The translations under genes and the position numbers were made by a program. This document shows, in pieces, positions 62,142 to 64,000 of a stretch of 64,000 nt of DNA. This DNA comes from Leucobacter chironomi DSM 19883 (lineage in GTDB: Bacteria > Actinomycetota > Actinomycetes > Actinomycetales > Microbacteriaceae). Within the stretch, counting starts at the first letter, position 1; each line of letters opens with the position of its first letter. Below the pieces are notes generated by a model, which worked only from the letters and a program-made list of their open reading frames with translations, did not search any database and was not told the origin of the DNA. The stretch spans positions 1 through 64,000 of the forward strand of contig NZ_ATXU01000009.1 of assembly GCF_000421845.1 (NCBI RefSeq). The letters are read 5' to 3'.

Positions 62142-63343
62142 AACGATCGCTGAGCATTACGGCGAGCCTCGTCGGCGCGGCATCGCTGATCCTGCTGGCG
62201 GGGTGCACCACCGATCCATCGGTGGAGACCCCGGCGGAGGAGACCAGCGAGGAGACCTCGTCGGCCGAGTGGTTCGACCAGGAGCTCTTCGACAAGCAGA
62301 ACGCCGAGCGCTCGGTCGTGCCCGAAGGGCCCGCCGAGCAGCCGTACCTGCAGACCATCAACGCCGAGATGCGCGATACCGCGGAGTACGCCTCCGAGGG
62401 GGCGAAGAAGCTGTGCTTCGCGAATGCCTCGATCTCGAACCCGTGGCGGCAGACCGGCTGGATCACGATGAACGAGCAGCTGAAGGTGCTGCAGGAGTCG
62501 GGCGCGTTCTCCGAGATGGAGACGCGTGACGCGAAGGACAGCGACGACACCCAGATCGCCGACATCGACTACTTCATCGCCGAGGGCAACTGCGACGGCT
62601 TCATCATCTCGCCGAACTCCACGGCCGCGATGACACCCGCCGTGGAGCGCGCCTGCGCGACCGGCAAGCCCGTCGTGGTCTTCGACCGCGGCGTCCAGAC
62701 CGACTGCGCCGTCACGTTCATCCACCCGATCGGCGGCTTCGCCTGGGGCATCGACACCGCCGAGTTCCTGATCGACAACCTCGAGAAGGGCGACAAGGTC
62801 GTCGCGCTGCGCATCCTGCCCGGCGTCGACGTGCTCGAGCAGCGCTGGGCCGCGGCCGACAAGCTGTTCGACGAGGCCGGCATCGAAGCGGTCGACTACT
62901 TCACCGGAGCCGACCCCGCCGAGATCAAGAAGATCATCTCCGACGAGCTCGCGAAGGGCGACGTGCAGGGCATCTGGATGGATGCCGGCGACGGCGCGGT
63001 CGCGGCGATCGAAGCCTTCGAGGACGCCGGCAAGCCCTACCCGGTGATGACCGGCGAGGACGAGCTGAGCTTCCTGCGCAAGTGGAAGGACACGGGCCTC
63101 ACCGGCCTCGCCCCCGTCTACTCCAACTTCCAGTGGCGCACCCCGCTGCTCGCGATGGAGAAGATCTTCGCCGGTGAGCAGGTGCCGACCGAGTGGGTGC
63201 TGCCGCAGAGCCCCATCACCGCGGAAGAGCTCGACGACTACCTGAAGCGCAACGAGGGCATGCCCGACGGCCACTACGCGAAGTTCGGCGGCGAGGATCT
63301 GCCGGGCTACCCGCAGGTCTGGCAGGATCGGGTCATCCCCTAG
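62138..63343 (+). CDS. Sugar-binding lipoprotein of the ABC transporter
   Basis: This 401-residue periplasmic-binding-protein-like receptor (RbsB-type, type I fold) has a signal peptide with lipobox LLAGC (Cys23), an acidic spacer, then KLCFANASISNPWRQTGW, GFIISPNSTAAMTPAVERA, and KPVVVFDRGVQTD. The aromatic and polar residues in these segments form the ligand site. The ligand is unknown, although the neighbouring dehydrogenase and epimerase point to a sugar, polyol or sugar acid. Confidence 0.92.
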   Translation: MKRSLSITASLVGAASLILLAGCTTDPSVETPAEETSEETSSAEWFDQELFDKQNAERSVVPEGPAEQPYLQTINAEMRDTAEYASEGAKKLCFANASISNPWRQTGWITMNEQLKVLQESGAFSEMETRDAKDSDDTQIADIDYFIAEGNCDGFIISPNSTAAMTPAVERACATGKPVVVFDRGVQTDCAVTFIHPIGGFAWGIDTAEFLIDNLEKGDKVVALRILPGVDVLEQRWAAADKLFDEAGIEAVDYFTGADPAEIKKIISDELAKGDVQGIWMDAGDGAVAAIEAFEDAGKPYPVMTGEDELSFLRKWKDTGLTGLAPVYSNFQWRTPLLAMEKIFAGEQVPTEWVLPQSPITAEELDDYLKRNEGMPDGHYAKFGGEDLPGYPQVWQDRVIP

Positions 63344-63359
63344 GCCATGCGGTAGCCCG

Positions 63360-63454
63360 CGGGAGCAGGCCTCTCGGAGACTCGGGCAAGGGATCCCCGC
63401 GTGTCGCTGACGCGCCACGCGAACCTTGATACGTCTCCGAGAGACCTGCTCCCG
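63360..63454 (+). terminator. Long hairpin between binding protein and epimerase genes
   Basis: Arms 63360-63380 and 63434-63454 are 21 bp with one mismatch (20/21) and a 53-base loop, which itself has a CGCGT/ACGCG stem. It lies in the 156-bp gap inside the sugar operon and may lower transcription into the epimerase or stabilise the upstream mRNA. Confidence 0.7.
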
Positions 63455-63499
63455 CTGGACACCAGGCCGGCATGAGCAGCTCGGGCAAGGAGGAACGAT

Positions 63500-64000
63500 A
63501 TGCGGCGACAGCTCGGAGTCAACACCTGGGTGTGGGCCTCGCCCCTCGACGATGACGCGCTCGCCGGTATCGCCCGGGAAGCGCGGGGGATCGGCTATGA
63601 ACTGCTCGAACTGCCCGTCGAGTCGCCCGGCGACTGGTCGCCGGCGCTCGCCACCGAGCGGCTCGCCGCGCTCGACATGGACGCGCGGGTGGTCGGCGCG
63701 ATGGGCGAGGGCCGAGACCTGCTCGACGACGCGCTGCGCGAGGGCACTCAGCACTATCTGCGGCACTGCGTCGATGCGGCGGTCGCGGTCGGGTCGCCCA
63801 CCGTCGCGGGCCCCTTCACCGCCCGCACGGGCCGCGTCTGGCGCATGAGCGCCGGTGAGCGCGCGGTCGCGGTCGAGACGCTGCGCGAAGCGCTGCGGCC
63901 CGTCGCCGACTACGCCGCCGAGCGCGGCGTGACGCTCGCCATCGAGCCGCTCAACCGCTACGAGACGAGCCTCGTCAACACGGTCGCTCAGGCGCTCGAC
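63500..64000 (+). CDS. Sugar phosphate isomerase/epimerase (TIM barrel), 3'-truncated
   Basis: The 167 visible codons start at ATG 63500 with AAGGAGG upstream. GVNTWVWASPLDDDALAGIAREARGIGYELLEL is the first barrel strand and helix of the AP-endonuclease-2/xylose-isomerase-like family (D-tagatose/psicose 3-epimerases and inosose isomerases). LAIEPLNRYETSLVNT carries the first metal-binding Glu. The window ends within the gene. With the dehydrogenase and CUT2 transporter it makes a typical rare-sugar or inositol catabolic set. Confidence 0.88.
   Translation, partial: MRRQLGVNTWVWASPLDDDALAGIAREARGIGYELLELPVESPGDWSPALATERLAALDMDARVVGAMGEGRDLLDDALREGTQHYLRHCVDAAVAVGSPTVAGPFTARTGRVWRMSAGERAVAVETLREALRPVADYAAERGVTLAIEPLNRYETSLVNTVAQALD

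Overview
The window is high-GC DNA from an actinobacterium, most likely a Microbacteriaceae member close to Leucobacter. That placement is an inference from base composition, pervasive ATGA/GTGA stop-start overlaps, a HAIR element in front of a ClpB-type chaperone gene, and the gene families present. No database search was possible, so names rest on motifs read in the translations.

Positions 1 to about 15,845 are the right-hand part of a prophage. Small early genes come first, including a helix-turn-helix protein and an HNH nuclease fused to a P-loop domain. An HK97-type siphovirus module follows: small and large terminase, portal, a prohead protease fused to the major capsid protein, connectors, tail tube, frameshifted tail chaperone, a short tape measure, minor tail protein, a tail-tip/fibre-like protein, an M23-type endolysin and two holin-like proteins. 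A perfect bidirectional hairpin terminator separates these plus-strand lytic genes from a minus-strand operon: zinc-ribbon-like protein, HTH protein, tyrosine integrase, and a small membrane protein with a repeat tail. The prophage ends at a 3' fragment of a tRNA-Thr(TGT) gene (attR). The intact tRNA, attL, and any immunity repressor must lie to the left of the window.

From 15.9 to 44.3 kb the chromosome carries conserved genes. They are an acyltransferase-3 membrane protein, a lipoprotein polysaccharide deacetylase with a partner membrane protein, an ABC exporter, an FMN-riboswitch-controlled riboflavin operon (ribD-ribE-ribBA-ribH), DUF1345 and rhomboid-like/DUF2156 membrane proteins, trpS, two exonuclease III paralogues, an LCP ligase with a repeat tail, tRNA-Thr and tRNA-Met, a methyltransferase, a D,D-carboxypeptidase, a thiolase, an MFS transporter, a DDAH-type hydrolase, a BP74-like lipoprotein with a secreted-lipase-like protein, a TMEM175-like channel, a ClpB without its N domain under HspR-type control, and an aldo/keto reductase.

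From 45.2 to 56.0 kb lies a compact type VII (ESX-like) secretion locus in two divergent arms. The minus arm encodes small WXG100-size proteins, a DUF1023 hydrolase-like probable effector and a membrane protein. The plus arm encodes RDD-FHA, a small membrane protein, EccD, a MinD-like protein without a P-loop, and a three-ATPase EccC. No EccB, EccE or mycosin gene is present in the window.

From 56.1 kb to the end is a sugar or polyol catabolic cluster: ROK repressor, divergent Gfo/Idh/MocA dehydrogenase, RbsA-like ATPase, two RbsC-like permeases, binding lipoprotein, and a TIM-barrel epimerase cut by the window end.

A recurring feature is long, sequence-unrelated inverted repeats at gene ends. 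The largest, between an exonuclease III gene and trpS, has blocks arranged so that two of its stems exclude each other.
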